The notes: generated by a model not told the origin, from the sequence alone. Numbered from the stretch's first letter, positions 9,809 through 19,991 are shown. The stretch: 64,000 bases of DNA from an uncultured Tropicimonas sp. (GCA_947497945.1 CANMIP010000007.1:124001-188000); one strand, 5' to 3'. Numbers and translations are program-made.

Positions 9809-10140
9809 TTTTCGATCCTTCAGGGTTTGCCCGACATCGTGTCGAACCGGTTTCTGGCAGCGCTGTGCAATCGGAGATTGCCACTGCCTTCGACACAACA
9901 TTTAGCGCAAACATCCCCTGCAACAACCGACAGAGATGTCAGATCCGCTATGCATTTTTTGCACGGAGCTTTGCCGTTAGCGCGAACGAAAATGGTCATG
10001 GGCGGGGAACCGTTCCTCCGGCCGGGGCCGGCAGATCGGGGGCGGCGGGATCGGGCATCGGCGATGGGCGCCGTGCCCCGGCCAGTTCCCGCCGCCCGCC
10101 CATACGACCAGGAATGGACGGGCGGGGCCGATGAAAGATG
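9809..10140. other. 332-bp region upstream of the DUF1127 gene
   Basis: This stretch separates the DUF1127 gene from the end of the aldehyde dehydrogenase gene. It must hold the DUF1127 promoter and any terminator for the converging minus-strand aldehyde dehydrogenase transcript. I see an AT-rich patch (9950-9965, TATGCATTTTTTGCA) but no convincing -35/-10 pair, hairpin terminator or additional gene. Confidence 0.4.
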
Positions 10141-11595
10141 TTACCGCAGGCGGATCGCGACGTTCTTCGTCTGGACATAGTTCCAGAGCGCCTCGCGCCC
10201 CTTCTCCCGCCCATATCCGGATTTCCCATAGCCGCCGAAGGGTGTTTCGACCCCGCCGGCATACCATTCGTTGACGAAGACCTGACCGGCGCGGATGCGG
10301 CGCGCGGCGCGCATTGCGCGGTCGAGATCGGAGGTGAAGACACCGCCCACCAGCCCGTATTGCGTCGAGTTGGCGATCTCGATGGCCTCCTCGTCATCCC
10401 GGAAGGAGATGACCGAGAGGACGGGTCCGAAGATCTCTTCCCGGGCGACCGCCATGTCCGGGGTGACATCGGTCAGCACGGTCGGCTGCAGGAACGCGCC
10501 GCTGTAATCCTTCGGGCGCTGCCCGCCCGTGGCGAGGTTGGCGCCCGCATTGATCGCGGCGGTGATCATTGTCTCGGCGCGGTCACGCTGCTGCAGGCTC
10601 ACCATCGCCCCCATATTGGAGCCAAACTCGGCCCGGTCTATCCCGGGGCCGACCGAGAGAGTTTCCGCCATGTCGGCCACGCGGGCGACGAGCTCGTCAT
10701 GCCGGCTCTCATGCACGATCACCCGGCTCATCGCCGAACAGGTCTGGCCGGCGTTGAAATAGATTCCCCAGCGGACATCGTTGACGAAGGCGTCAAGATC
10801 GGCGTCGTCATGCAGGATCGCGGCCGATTTTCCGCCCAGCTCCAGCACGCAAGGCACCACGTTGAGGGCCGCTGCCTTGGCCACGGCGATGCCGGTCGGC
10901 ACCGAGCCGGTGAAAACGACCTGGTTGACCTGCGGGTGGCCGGCAAGTGCTGCGCCGGCTTCGCGTCCATAGCCGCACAGTATGTTGACCGCACCCGAGG
11001 GCAGCCCGGCGGCTTCGGCGGCCAGCGCGAACCAGGACTGGCTGAGCGGTGTCAGCTCCGGCGATTTGATCACGCAGGCATTGCCCGTCGCCAGCGCGGC
11101 CGAGAGCGAGCGGGCGGTCATCTCCAGCGGGTAGTTCCAAGGGATGATCTGGGCCGAGACGCCATAGGGCTCATAGGTCGTGAAGTCGAAATAGTTGCGC
11201 CCGAGCGGAATGGAGCGGCCCTCCAGCGTCTCCGCCTGGTTGCCGTAATACTCGAAATAGCGCGCGGCTCCGGTGATCTCGACCCGTGCCTCCCAGAGCG
11301 GCTTGCCCTGTTCCAACGTCAGAACCGGGGCAATCTCGTCGATATGCTCCAGCAGGAACCGTCCCATCGCCTGCACCATCCGGCCGCGATCGACCGGGCG
11401 CAGGCCCGACAGGTCACCCGAGCGATGCACGTGCCGTGCCGCCTGCACAGCGTGGTCGACATCGCGCGCATCGGCCAGCGCGTGGGTCGCCAGCACCTTG
11501 CCGGATGCCGGGTCGTTGACCTCGATCTGCCCGGCGCCGCCATCGACCCATTCGCCGTCGATGTAATTCTGCCAATAGTCCTTGAGTTCCGTCAT
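10141..11595 (-). CDS. NAD(P)-dependent aldehyde dehydrogenase
   Basis: Oxidises an aldehyde to the acid using NAD(P)+. The 484-residue protein matches the family length. Visible catalytic elements are Asn154 in IPWNYP, Lys177 in CVIKSPE, Glu252 in LELGGKSA and the nucleophile Cys286 in NAGQTCSA. Near the C-terminus PFGGYGKSGYGREKG is the usual ALDH substrate-loop region. ATG 11595 (MTELKDYWQNYIDGEW) is chosen for its GGGAA ribosome-binding site; a longer in-frame extension is unlike ALDHs. It is divergent from an MDR oxidoreductase, so the two may share regulation. Betaine/4-aminobutyraldehyde-type enzymes resemble it, but the substrate is not determined. Confidence 0.92.
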   Translation of the reverse strand: MTELKDYWQNYIDGEWVDGGAGQIEVNDPASGKVLATHALADARDVDHAVQAARHVHRSGDLSGLRPVDRGRMVQAMGRFLLEHIDEIAPVLTLEQGKPLWEARVEITGAARYFEYYGNQAETLEGRSIPLGRNYFDFTTYEPYGVSAQIIPWNYPLEMTARSLSAALATGNACVIKSPELTPLSQSWFALAAEAAGLPSGAVNILCGYGREAGAALAGHPQVNQVVFTGSVPTGIAVAKAAALNVVPCVLELGGKSAAILHDDADLDAFVNDVRWGIYFNAGQTCSAMSRVIVHESRHDELVARVADMAETLSVGPGIDRAEFGSNMGAMVSLQQRDRAETMITAAINAGANLATGGQRPKDYSGAFLQPTVLTDVTPDMAVAREEIFGPVLSVISFRDDEEAIEIANSTQYGLVGGVFTSDLDRAMRAARRIRAGQVFVNEWYAGGVETPFGGYGKSGYGREKGREALWNYVQTKNVAIRLR

Positions 11596-11785
11596 CGTTT
11601 CCCGTGCCTGTTTCTGTCCCGCGCGCGTCGGCGCGGCTGTTCTTCGCTTGCAGCGACCATCCTCGCTGGCGCCGCCCGGCACAAGGGAAGAATATGTGAC
11701 CAATTGGGGCGGGGGGCGCAAACAGCTGTGCCGAAAAGAACCGGCCATGATAGTCCGGTCGGACACGACGCGGCAGGAGGCCCGG

Positions 11786-12880
11786 ATGGAGATCCCGAAG
11801 ACGATGGAGGCCATGGTGCTGACTGGCCATGGTGGTTTCGACGTGCTGGAATGGCAGGAGAACTGGCCCGTGCCGGAGCCCGGGCCAGGGCAGGCGCTGA
11901 TCCGGGTCGGGGCCTGCGGGCTCAACAACACCGATGTGAACACGCGCTCGGGCTGGTATTCCAAGCAGGTGAGCGAAGCGACCACCGGGGGCGCCTATGA
12001 GAATGTGGATCCGGACGACCCGACCTGGGGCGGCGCTCCGCTGACCTTCCCGCGCATCCAGGGAGCGGACACGGTGGGCCGGGTCGTGGCGCTTGGCGCA
12101 AGGACGGATGCGGCGCTGATCGGGCGCCGGGTCATGGTCGATTGCTGGCAGCGCGACTGGGACGACCCGCTCAACCGCGACAAGGCGGGGTTCTTCGGCT
12201 CGGAGACCGATGGTGGTTTCGCGCAATACACGGTGGTGGATCAGCGCAACCTCGCCGCCATCGACAGCCCGCTGAGCGACGCGGAATTGGCGACCTTTCC
12301 CTGCGCCTGCATCACGGCCGAGGGCATGCTGACACGCGCCAATGTCGGCCCGCAGGACCGTGTCCTGGTCACCGGCGCCTCCGGCGGGGTCGGCGGGGCG
12401 CTCGTTCAGCTTGCCCGGCTGCGGGGCGCGACGGTGATCGCCATGGCCTCGGCGGCCAAGCATGAGGCCGTCGCGCGGCTCGAACCGGACGCGTTGCTCG
12501 ACCGGGCGCCTGAGGATCTGGGCGCGGCCCTGCGCGACGCGATCGGGGTGGAGACGGTCACGGTCGTCGCCGATATCGCGGGCGGGGACTATTTCGGCCA
12601 GCTGATCGACCGGCTGGCGCGCGGCGGCCGCTATACCTGCTCCGGCGCCATTGCCGGGCCGATTGTCGATCTCGACCTGCGTACGCTCTACCTGCGGGAC
12701 CTGACCTTCACCGGCTCGACGGTCGTGCCGCCGGAAGTGTTTCCGGCGGTCCTGCGCCATATCGAAAGCGGAGCGCTGCGACCGTCGCTGGCAGCGAGCT
12801 ACCCGCTGTGCGAGCTGCACGCGGCACAGCAGGCCTTCATCGACAAGAAACACACCGGCAATATCGTCGTCCTGCCCTGA
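11786..12880 (+). CDS. MDR-family zinc-type alcohol dehydrogenase/quinone oxidoreductase-like protein
   Basis: 364-residue medium-chain dehydrogenase/reductase. It has a GroES-like N-terminal half (PGPGQALIRVGACGLNNTDVNTRSGWYSK), then a Rossmann fold with VTGASGGVGGALVQLARLRGA at about 193-213. The four-cysteine structural zinc lobe of classical ADHs is absent, so it is nearer to quinone reductase or crotonyl-CoA-reductase-like MDRs. Start ATG 11786 has AGGAGG 5 bp upstream. It is divergently arranged with the aldehyde dehydrogenase; the pair could act on successive steps of one pathway, but this is inference. Confidence 0.87.
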   Translation: MEIPKTMEAMVLTGHGGFDVLEWQENWPVPEPGPGQALIRVGACGLNNTDVNTRSGWYSKQVSEATTGGAYENVDPDDPTWGGAPLTFPRIQGADTVGRVVALGARTDAALIGRRVMVDCWQRDWDDPLNRDKAGFFGSETDGGFAQYTVVDQRNLAAIDSPLSDAELATFPCACITAEGMLTRANVGPQDRVLVTGASGGVGGALVQLARLRGATVIAMASAAKHEAVARLEPDALLDRAPEDLGAALRDAIGVETVTVVADIAGGDYFGQLIDRLARGGRYTCSGAIAGPIVDLDLRTLYLRDLTFTGSTVVPPEVFPAVLRHIESGALRPSLAASYPLCELHAAQQAFIDKKHTGNIVVLP

Positions 12881-12903
12881 TCCCGCCCGCAGGGGCGAGG
12901 CCG

Positions 12904-14010
12904 TCAGGTGCGGTCTTGCCGGCCGGTGAGCAGGGGGACCAGCTCGGTGCGGCGTGGCTCGAAGCGGCTGAGGGGGCGGTCCCCCGCCGGGCTGGCCAGC
13001 TCCGGAAAGAGGCTTAGGATCTCCTGTCGCGCCGCGTCGTCGAACCCGTCGAGCGCCATGGCGCCGGGATGCAGGCTCTCGGTCGGGCAGCCTTCCGCGA
13101 AGATGACCTGGTGATCGTCGAAGAGCAGGTGGCAATAGGTGATCCGCTCGCAGGGGCGGGTCTCGATTCCGGGGTTGCCGGCCAGGAATTTCGCCGGGAC
13201 GAGGATCTCGGGCGTTGCGTAATGCAGCTCGGCCAGCGCGCCCCGGATCAGCATGCGGTGGTTGGGCGAGACCCGCAAGCTGCGGCTATTGCCAAGAGCC
13301 CCCTTGGCGATATGCACCGGCGCAAGCCGTCCGCGGCCGCAAACAGTCCGCTGCCCGCTCCAGCGCACGATCCGGGGCGGCCCGTCCAGCACGTCCGCCG
13401 CATCCCCGGCGCAGATCTCTTCCACCGGGCGCGGCCCGAACGGCGTGCGCACCAGCGTTCCGGCGGCAAGGCAGGGCACGCCGCCCGGGTAGAAGAGGCC
13501 ATTGCCGTCCTCGATCGTGCCCGGGGCGATCGAGCCATCGCCGTCGAAATCGGCATCGGTGATCCGGTCGATCGTGATCGGCCCGTCTTCGAGCCCTTCG
13601 ACCAGGTTCTCATTGGCCACCAGCAGCTGGTTCAGTCGCGGCGCGTCGGCATCGGACGAGACCAGCACATTCGCGTTGAAGCGGAGATAGCTGTCGCCGA
13701 GCCCGCTTACATCGGCCTGGACATTGGCATATTGGCCGGGATTTTGCGGCTCGTAGCTGTAGAGCACCGTCCCGCTCAGCAGGTCGGCCTCCGAGGCATA
13801 GACAAGGATCCCGACGATCTTCGTGTTGCCGTCGATCTCGCCATCGACGGTGGTGTCCTCGAGCAGGACCTCGATCTGCCATTCGGAGTCGAAGATGGCA
13901 GTGCCGCCACTGATCGTGATGGTGCCGCCATTGCCGGCGCCCGAATCCGTGCTGGTGGTCGGGTCGGCCAGAAAATGGTCGCCTGACAGGACAAATGAGC
14001 TGCTCGCCAT
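12904..14010 (-). CDS. Hint-domain protein (Hedgehog/intein-type)
   Basis: 368-residue protein with an acidic, Gly/Asp-rich N-terminal part (1-175, calcium-binding-like DADFDGDGSIAPG) and a C-terminal Hint_2 domain beginning at Cys180 (PCLAAGTLVRTPFG...EICAGD). The domain continues to SPNHRMLIRG and HLLFDDHQVIFAEGCPTESLHPG. This architecture is very common in Rhodobacteraceae, where the Hint domain sits at the end of large or small secreted proteins. No classical signal peptide is seen, so export by a type I system is plausible but unproven. The downstream neighbour is the convergent MDR gene, 23 bp away. Confidence 0.85.
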   Translation of the reverse strand: MASSSFVLSGDHFLADPTTSTDSGAGNGGTITISGGTAIFDSEWQIEVLLEDTTVDGEIDGNTKIVGILVYASEADLLSGTVLYSYEPQNPGQYANVQADVSGLGDSYLRFNANVLVSSDADAPRLNQLLVANENLVEGLEDGPITIDRITDADFDGDGSIAPGTIEDGNGLFYPGGVPCLAAGTLVRTPFGPRPVEEICAGDAADVLDGPPRIVRWSGQRTVCGRGRLAPVHIAKGALGNSRSLRVSPNHRMLIRGALAELHYATPEILVPAKFLAGNPGIETRPCERITYCHLLFDDHQVIFAEGCPTESLHPGAMALDGFDDAARQEILSLFPELASPAGDRPLSRFEPRRTELVPLLTGRQDRT

Positions 14011-14365
14011 CCGTTGGGTCTCCGAAAACCTCGTTACTCGTACTCACATTCTCAAAACTCGGCCTGTCTCTGGGCCGGGCGCCTGAACGCGACTTTCAAG
14101 GTAAGCATCCAGAGAAATTGCGTCAGGGTTTCCTGACGGAAATCTGATCGGTTCCGGCGAAGACGTGCCGATCCGGGAAGATCGGGGCCACGACTGTTGG
14201 GAATTCGGCAACAGTTCCTGCTTTGCGGACAGAATTGTGCTCAATCCGGAGGCATTGCCGACAATCACAGCCGGTCCATTGGCGGACCCGAAAGCAGACC
14301 GCCGACAGACTGGTGTCTGTCGGCGGTGCATTCCGGTTCAAGGGGTTGAGGAGCCGTCGGCGCCC
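14011..14365. other. 355-bp intergenic region between glyA and the Hint gene
   Basis: This gap lies downstream of glyA and upstream of the Hint gene, both read on the minus strand. It holds the glyA terminator hairpin (14298-14327) and, nearer 14011, the 5' region of the Hint gene. No further gene is supported. Confidence 0.5.
14298..14327 (-). terminator. glyA terminator hairpin
   Basis: Perfect 13-bp stem ACCGCCGACAGAC / GTCTGTCGGCGGT with a 4-nt TGGT loop, 38 bp beyond the glyA stop in the direction of glyA transcription. The bases after the stem on that strand (GTCTGCTTTCGG) are only moderately T-rich, so this is a strong hairpin with a weak tract. Confidence 0.7.
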
Positions 14366-15652
14366 TCAGAGATCCGGGTAGATCGGGAAGCGCGCGCAGA
14401 GCGCCTTGGCCTCGGCCTTGACCTTTTCTTCGACCGCCGTGTTGCCGTCCTCACCATTGGCCGACAACCCGTCGACCACTTCGACGATCATGCGCGCGAT
14501 GGCTCGGAACTCTTCCTCGCCAAAGCCGCGGGTCGTGCCGGCCGGCGTGCCCAGGCGGATGCCGGAGGTGACGAAGGGCTTCTCCGGATCGAAGGGGACA
14601 CCATTCTTGTTGCAGGTGATGAAGGCGCGGCCGAGGGCTTTTTCGGTCGCCTTGCCGGTCACGCCCTTGGGGCGCAGGTCGGCCAGCATCAGGTGGTTGT
14701 CGGTGCCGCCGGAGACGACATCGATGCCGCCCTTCATCAGCTCGTCCGCCATGGCGCGGGCATTGGCGACGACCTGCGCGGCATAGTCCTTGAAGGACGG
14801 TTTCAGCGCTTCGCTGAACGCCACCGCCTTGGCGGCGATCGCATGCATCAGCGGGCCGCCCTGCAGGCCGGGGAAGACAGCCGAGTTCACCTTCTTGGCG
14901 ATATCGGCGTCATTGGTCAGGATCATGCCGCCGCGCGGGCCGCGCAGGGATTTATGCGTGGTGGTCGTGCAGACATGGGCGTGGGGCAGGGGCGAGGGAT
15001 GCGCGCCTCCGGCAACGAGGCCGGCAATATGGGCCATGTCGACCATCAGGTAGGCGCCAACCTCGTCGGCAATGGCGCGGAAGGCTTCCCAGTCCCAGAT
15101 GCGGGAATAGGCGGTGCCGCCGGCCACGATCAGCTTCGGCTTGTGCTCCAGCGCCTTGGCGCGGATGTCTTCCATGTCGAGCAGGTTGTCCTGCTTGCGC
15201 ACGCCATAGGAGACAACGTTGAACCACTTGCCGGACATGTTGACCGGCGAGCCGTGGGTCAGGTGTCCGCCGGAGTTGAGGTCGAGCCCCATGAAGGTGT
15301 CGCCCGGCTTGAGCAGCGCGAGGAAGACGGCCTGGTTCATCTGGCTGCCGGAGTTGGGCTGGACGTTGGCGAAGCCGCAATCGAACAGCTCCTTGGCGCG
15401 CTCGATGGCGAGGTTCTCGGCGATATCGACGAAATGGCAGCCGCCATAGTAGCGCTTGCCCGGATAGCCCTCGGCGTATTTGTTGGTCATCACCGAGCCC
15501 TGCGCTTCCAGCACGGCGCGGGAGACGATGTTCTCGGAGGCGATCAGCTCGATCTCGTCGCGCTGGCGGCCAAGCTCCAGGCCGATAGCCTCGAAGATCT
15601 CGGGGTCGCGGGAAGCGAGCGCCTCGGTGAAGAAACCGGTATCCTTGGTCAT
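14366..15652 (-). CDS. glyA: Serine hydroxymethyltransferase
   Basis: PLP enzyme interconverting serine plus tetrahydrofolate with glycine plus 5,10-methylene-THF, the main source of one-carbon units. The 428-residue protein has the PLP-binding Lys234 in [15 protein letters not shown], the cofactor Asp205 in [12 protein letters not shown], the N-terminal IASENIVS motif and [13 protein letters not shown]. The start at ATG 15652 (MTKDTGFF) has GAGGGA upstream; the 40-residue longer frame is rich in Pro/Arg and not conserved. It is followed by a perfect 13-bp hairpin. Confidence 0.97.
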   Translation of the reverse strand: MTKDTGFFTEALASRDPEIFEAIGLELGRQRDEIELIASENIVSRAVLEAQGSVMTNKYAEGYPGKRYYGGCHFVDIAENLAIERAKELFDCGFANVQPNSGSQMNQAVFLALLKPGDTFMGLDLNSGGHLTHGSPVNMSGKWFNVVSYGVRKQDNLLDMEDIRAKALEHKPKLIVAGGTAYSRIWDWEAFRAIADEVGAYLMVDMAHIAGLVAGGAHPSPLPHAHVCTTTTHKSLRGPRGGMILTNDADIAKKVNSAVFPGLQGGPLMHAIAAKAVAFSEALKPSFKDYAAQVVANARAMADELMKGGIDVVSGGTDNHLMLADLRPKGVTGKATEKALGRAFITCNKNGVPFDPEKPFVTSGIRLGTPAGTTRGFGEEEFRAIARMIVEVVDGLSANGEDGNTAVEEKVKAEAKALCARFPIYPDL

Positions 15653-15852
15653 GGAACATCCCTCGTCGGGCGGCCGCGGCGGGCGGTCCGCATGTTGCGT
15701 TGCCGGGGATGTAGCCCATGGGGGCGGCTTCGAAAAGGCAGGATCAGGTCGGTTTTGGCGCTTGCGCGTCAAAATGCGAGACTTGCCTTTCCGATGGTGC
15801 CGGGAGATGACGTTTGCGAAACAGCCGGGGCGGGAAAGGGCGGAGCGCGACG

Positions 15853-16614
15853 ATGACCAAGATTGCCTTCATGGCGAGCCGGGCCGAGTCGGCGCAGAAC
15901 GCGTTCTACGAGCTTGAGCGGATCTACGGGCGTTACAACCCCGATGAGGCCGATTTCATTGTCGCCCTGGGGGGCGACGGCTTCATGCTGCACACCCTTC
16001 ACGGCACCCAGCATCTCGACGTCCCGGTCTATGGCATGAACCGCGGCACGGTCGGCTTCCTGATGAACGAATATACGTCCGAGCGGCTGGTCGAACGGCT
16101 GGAGCTTGCCGAGGAGGAAGTGATCACGCCGTTGGCCATGCGCGCGATCACCGCCGATGGCGAGACGCATGACGCGCTGGCAATCAACGAGGTGTCGCTG
16201 ATCCGCGCCGGGCCGCAGGTGGCCAAGCTGCGCATCTCGGTAGACGGTCGGGTGCGCATGGAGGAACTCATGGCCGATGGCGCGCTGGTCTCCACGCCCG
16301 CCGGGTCCACCGCCTACAACTATTCCGCCCATGGGCCGATCGTGCCGATCGGCTCGGAGGTCCTGGCGTTGACGGCGATGTCGGCCTTCCGGCCGCGCCG
16401 CTGGCGGGGCGCCTTGCTACCCTCGACCGCCGAGGTCCGTTTCGACGTGCTGCAGCCGGAAAAGCGCCCGGTCATGGCCGAGGCGGACAGCCGTTCGGCG
16501 GTCAAGAATGTCGTCACGGTCCTGATCCGCTCCGAGCCGGGGCTGCGTCACCGGATCCTGTTCGACCCCGGCCACGGGCTGGAAGAGCGCCTGATCCGCG
16601 AGCAATTCGTCTGA
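15853..16614 (+). CDS. nadK: NAD kinase
   Basis: Phosphorylates NAD+ to NADP+. 253 residues, the compact alphaproteobacterial form. The diagnostic GGDGFML lies at 40-46, the NE/D motif follows (LAINEVSL), and the Gly-rich [21 protein letters not shown] loop binds the diphosphate. Start ATG 15853 is chosen because MTKIAFMAS matches the family N-terminus; an in-frame upstream start adds 13 unconserved residues. It is divergent from glyA. Confidence 0.94.
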   Translation: MTKIAFMASRAESAQNAFYELERIYGRYNPDEADFIVALGGDGFMLHTLHGTQHLDVPVYGMNRGTVGFLMNEYTSERLVERLELAEEEVITPLAMRAITADGETHDALAINEVSLIRAGPQVAKLRISVDGRVRMEELMADGALVSTPAGSTAYNYSAHGPIVPIGSEVLALTAMSAFRPRRWRGALLPSTAEVRFDVLQPEKRPVMAEADSRSAVKNVVTVLIRSEPGLRHRILFDPGHGLEERLIREQFV

Positions 16615-17043
16615 GCGTGGCAGCGAAGGGGTCGGACGGTCAGCTTCTTCGTGTCGTGACCTTGCGAAATGCCGGGGTCGCAATTTCGAAGCCGCCCTTT
16701 CCGATGCGTGCGCAAAGAGCCGGTAGCGGACTTTTAAACTGAGCTTCCTTGGCACGGAATCAAGGTCGAAGGCCGCCGTGCCAGCGCCTGCCCGTCCCGG
16801 CGGGCTGGCGCTTTGGCACCCGCGCACACCGGATTGAACTTCTTCGGGTTTGGCCGGGACAAAGTGCCGACCACAGGTGTCGCGGCGCCATCCCACGGGC
16901 AGGCGCGGGCACGGCTCCCGTCGGGCGCGCAGCGAAGGTCTGCTCCGTCCGCAAACGGCGAGTCATTCTGTCGCCCGGATTCCGCGCACCCGCCCTTGCA
17001 TCGATCCGCGCGCGGGAACACACTGTCCCAAATGGAGGCCACA
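16615..17043 (+). other. 429-bp intergenic region with a dispersed repeat copy
   Basis: No gene is supported between nadK and cdd. The region carries one copy of a dispersed GCAGCGAAGGTC-type repeat (16929-16954) and the cdd ribosome-binding site GGAGG (16-nt window ending near 17038). Open frames crossing this stretch into cdd lack conservation before the cdd ATG. Confidence 0.5.
16929..16954 (+). repeat. Dispersed intergenic repeat, copy 1
   Basis: 26-nt segment beginning GCAGCGAAGGTCTGCT and ending CCGTCCGCAA. It matches the reverse complement of 20006-20031 at 24 of 26 positions. Weaker relatives sharing the GCAGCGA...GCT core occur at 22894 and 58587. All copies are intergenic. Confidence 0.6.
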
Positions 17044-17448
17044 ATGACCGACAATCCCCTGATCGACGCCGCGAAAACGGTGCGCGAAAACGCCTATGCT
17101 CCCTATTCCAACTTCAAGGTCGGCGCCGCGATCCGCACCGCCTCCGGGGCCGTTCATGCCGGCTGCAATGTTGAAAACGTGGCCTATCCCGAGGGTACCT
17201 GCGCCGAGGCCGGCGCGATTGCGGTCATGGCGGCGGCGGGCGAGTATGCCATCGCCGAAGTGGCGGTAATCGCCGACAGCCCGACGCCTGTTCCCCCCTG
17301 TGGCGGGTGCCGCCAGAAGCTGAAGGAATTCGCGGTGGACGGCGATGTGAAGGTGACGATGGCGACATTGGACGGCGCGACGAAGATCATGACAGTTGCC
17401 GAGCTCCTGCCCGGCGCGTTCTCCGCCGATCACATGGAAAAGGACTGA
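17044..17448 (+). CDS. cdd: Cytidine deaminase
   Basis: Zinc enzyme deaminating cytidine and deoxycytidine to uridine and deoxyuridine. 134 residues, the small homotetrameric form. Zinc ligands are Cys53 (with the proton-shuttling Glu55 in TCAEAGAI), Cys86 and Cys89 (PPCGGCRQ). The CNVENVAYPEGTCAE context is diagnostic. ATG 17044 has GGAGG at 5-bp spacing; an ATG 12 bases upstream overlaps that site and is rejected. The stop is 3 bp from deoA, so cdd-deoA-deoB form an operon for pyrimidine nucleoside salvage. Confidence 0.95.
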   Translation: MTDNPLIDAAKTVRENAYAPYSNFKVGAAIRTASGAVHAGCNVENVAYPEGTCAEAGAIAVMAAAGEYAIAEVAVIADSPTPVPPCGGCRQKLKEFAVDGDVKVTMATLDGATKIMTVAELLPGAFSADHMEKD

Positions 17449-17451
17449 TCC

Positions 17452-18762
17452 ATGGAAGCAAAACGCATATTGGCGACGCTGCGGCTCGGCCTGCAGCCCA
17501 GCCCCGAGGAGATGGCCTGGTTCGGAACCGCGATCGGTTCGGGCGAGGTGACGGATGCGCAGGCGGGGGCCTTCGCCATGGGCGTTTGCCGCGACCCGCT
17601 GGGCGAAGAGGCCCGCGTGGCACTGACACTGGCGATGCGCGACAGCGGCAAGGTGCTGGACTGGGACATGCCTGGACCGGTGGTGGACAAGCATTCCACC
17701 GGCGGGGTCGGTGACTGCGTTTCGCTGCCGCTGGCGCCCGCGCTGGCGGCTTGCGGCGCCTATGTGCCGATGATCTCCGGGCGCGGTCTCGGCCATACCG
17801 GCGGCACGCTGGACAAGCTGGAGGCGATCCCGGGCTACCAGGCGGAGCATTCGGAAGAGCATCTGCGCGAGGTCGTGCGCTCGGTGGGCTGCGCCATTGT
17901 CGGTGCCTCCGGCGATATCGCGCCAGCTGACAAGCGGCTCTACGCGATCCGGGACGTGACCGGGACGGTGGAGAGCATCGACCTGATCACCGCCTCGATC
18001 CTGTCCAAGAAGCTCGCCGCCGGGCTCGACGCGCTGGTTCTGGACGTGAAGATGGGCTCGGGCGCGTTCATGAAGGACATGGTCGAGGCGCGCGCGCTGG
18101 CACATTCGCTGGTGGACACGGCCGAGGGCACGGGCTGCCGTTCCTCGGCATTGATCACGGAGATGGGCCAGCCGCTGATCGAGACGGCGGGCAACGGGTT
18201 GGAAGTGGCGGATTCGATGAAGACGCTGACAGGGGAGGCCGTGAGCGCGCCGCTTTGGGACCTCACCGTGGCGCTTGGCGGCGAGCTGCTGGCGCTTTGC
18301 GGTATTGCCGGGGACGACGAGGACGGGCGCGGGCGGATCGAGGCCGTTCTGCGCTCGGGCGAGGCGGCCGAGACATTTGAGCGGATGATCCACGCGCTGG
18401 GCGGGCCGGCCGATTTTGTCGGCTCCTGGCGGCGGCATCTGGCCGTGGCGCCGGTGGTGCGGGACATCTTCCCCGAGGTGCCGGGGATCGTCGAGGCGGT
18501 GGATACGGAGGCCGTCGGGATGGGCGTGGTTTTGCTTGGCGGCGGGCGGCTGAAAGAGGGCGACCGGCTCGACCCCTCGGTCGGCTTCGACCGGCTGGTG
18601 GGCATTGGCACGGAGGTTTCGGAGAAACAGCCGCTGGCGCAGGTCCATGCCGCAAGCGAAGAGGATGCCGAGGCCGCCGCGCAGGCGATCCGGGCCGCCT
18701 ATACGGTCTCCGAAGAGGGCGCCGAAGCGCCGGCTCTGGTGCATGAAAGGATCACGGCATGA
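17452..18762 (+). CDS. deoA: Thymidine phosphorylase
   Basis: Phosphorolyses thymidine or deoxyuridine to base plus 2-deoxyribose 1-phosphate. 436 residues with the family signature region PMISGRGLGHTGGTLDKLE, the phosphate-binding KHSTGGVGD at about 80-88 and DVKMGSGAFM. It starts 3 bp after cdd and overlaps deoB by 4 bp (ATGA), giving strict translational coupling. Its product feeds the next gene, phosphopentomutase. Confidence 0.96.
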   Translation: MEAKRILATLRLGLQPSPEEMAWFGTAIGSGEVTDAQAGAFAMGVCRDPLGEEARVALTLAMRDSGKVLDWDMPGPVVDKHSTGGVGDCVSLPLAPALAACGAYVPMISGRGLGHTGGTLDKLEAIPGYQAEHSEEHLREVVRSVGCAIVGASGDIAPADKRLYAIRDVTGTVESIDLITASILSKKLAAGLDALVLDVKMGSGAFMKDMVEARALAHSLVDTAEGTGCRSSALITEMGQPLIETAGNGLEVADSMKTLTGEAVSAPLWDLTVALGGELLALCGIAGDDEDGRGRIEAVLRSGEAAETFERMIHALGGPADFVGSWRRHLAVAPVVRDIFPEVPGIVEAVDTEAVGMGVVLLGGGRLKEGDRLDPSVGFDRLVGIGTEVSEKQPLAQVHAASEEDAEAAAQAIRAAYTVSEEGAEAPALVHERITA

Positions 18763-19991
18763 CACGCGCATTTCTCGTGGTGATGGATTCGGTCGGCTGC
18801 GGGGGCGCGCCGGATGCGGATCGCTTCTTCAATGATGGCGTGCCCGATACCGGCGCCAACACGCTGGTCCATATCGCGCAAGCCTGCGCCGAGGGGCGGG
18901 CAGAGGACGGCCGGAGCGGGCCGCTCCGGATGCCCAATCTCGACGCGTTGGGGTTGGGCGAGGCGGTCAAGCTCGGCGGGGGAGAGGCCGCGCCGGGGTT
19001 GGATGCCGTGCCGCAGGGCCGCTTTGGCGCCGCGCAGGAGATCTCGCCGGGCAAGGACACGCCCTCGGGCCATTGGGAGCTGGCCGGTGTGCCGGTGCCC
19101 TGGGACTGGCACTATTTCCCGAAAGAGGAGAAGGCTTTCCCGGAACCGCTGGTGCGCGCGGTCTGCGAGATAGCGGATGTGCCGGCGATCCTGGGCAATT
19201 GCCACGCCTCCGGCACGGAGATCCTGGAGCGGCTGGGCGAGCGGCACATGAAGACCGGCTGGCCGATCTGCTACACCTCGGCCGACAGTGTCTTCCAGAT
19301 CGCCGCGCATGAGGAGAGCTTTGGCGAGCAACGCCTGCAGAAGCTCTGCCAGCGGTTGGCACCGATGTTGCATGAGATGAAGGTCGGCCGGGTGATCTCG
19401 CGCCCCTTTGTCGGCTCGCCCGAAGCGGGGTTCACGCGGACGAGCAACCGGCATGACTATGCCATCGCGCCGCCGGAGCCGACGCTGTGCGACTGGGTCC
19501 AGATGGCCGGCAAGCGGGTGCAGGCCGTGGGCAAGATTGGCGACATCTTCTCCATGGAAGGGATCGACGAGGTTCGCACCGGCCCCGATGCGGTTTTGAT
19601 GGCCCATCTGGACCATTACGTGTCGAAGGCGCCGGAAGGCAGCCTGACCTTTGCCAATTTCGTCGAGTTCGACAGTCTTTACGGGCACCGGCGGGATGTG
19701 TCGGGCTATGCGCGGGCGCTGGAATGGTTCGATCTGGAGATCGGCAAGATCCTCGCGCGACTTGAACCCGGCGATCTCATGGTCCTGACCGCCGATCACG
19801 GCAATGACCCGACCTGGCATGGTACGGATCACACCCGTGAGCGCGTCCCGGTCCTTGTTCATGGCGCGGGGCAGGGGAGCTTCGGCACTGTCGCCTTTGC
19901 CGATGTCGCGGCGACAGTGGCGGCGCATCTCGGGGTGAAGTCCTTTGAACCCGGGCGGAGCTTTCTCGGAGCTGGGGCGGCCTCGGCCTAG
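18759..19991 (+). CDS. deoB: Phosphopentomutase
   Basis: Alkaline-phosphatase-superfamily mutase converting (deoxy)ribose 1-phosphate to (deoxy)ribose 5-phosphate. 410 residues. The N-terminal metal site (VVMDSVGCGGAPDAD, with GVPDTGANTL) and the C-terminal site ADHGNDPTWHGTDHTRE carry the two-manganese ligands. The ATG overlaps the deoA stop by 4 bp. With cdd and deoA it completes a route from deoxycytidine/thymidine to deoxyribose 5-phosphate. Confidence 0.96.
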   Translation: MTRAFLVVMDSVGCGGAPDADRFFNDGVPDTGANTLVHIAQACAEGRAEDGRSGPLRMPNLDALGLGEAVKLGGGEAAPGLDAVPQGRFGAAQEISPGKDTPSGHWELAGVPVPWDWHYFPKEEKAFPEPLVRAVCEIADVPAILGNCHASGTEILERLGERHMKTGWPICYTSADSVFQIAAHEESFGEQRLQKLCQRLAPMLHEMKVGRVISRPFVGSPEAGFTRTSNRHDYAIAPPEPTLCDWVQMAGKRVQAVGKIGDIFSMEGIDEVRTGPDAVLMAHLDHYVSKAPEGSLTFANFVEFDSLYGHRRDVSGYARALEWFDLEIGKILARLEPGDLMVLTADHGNDPTWHGTDHTRERVPVLVHGAGQGSFGTVAFADVAATVAAHLGVKSFEPGRSFLGAGAASA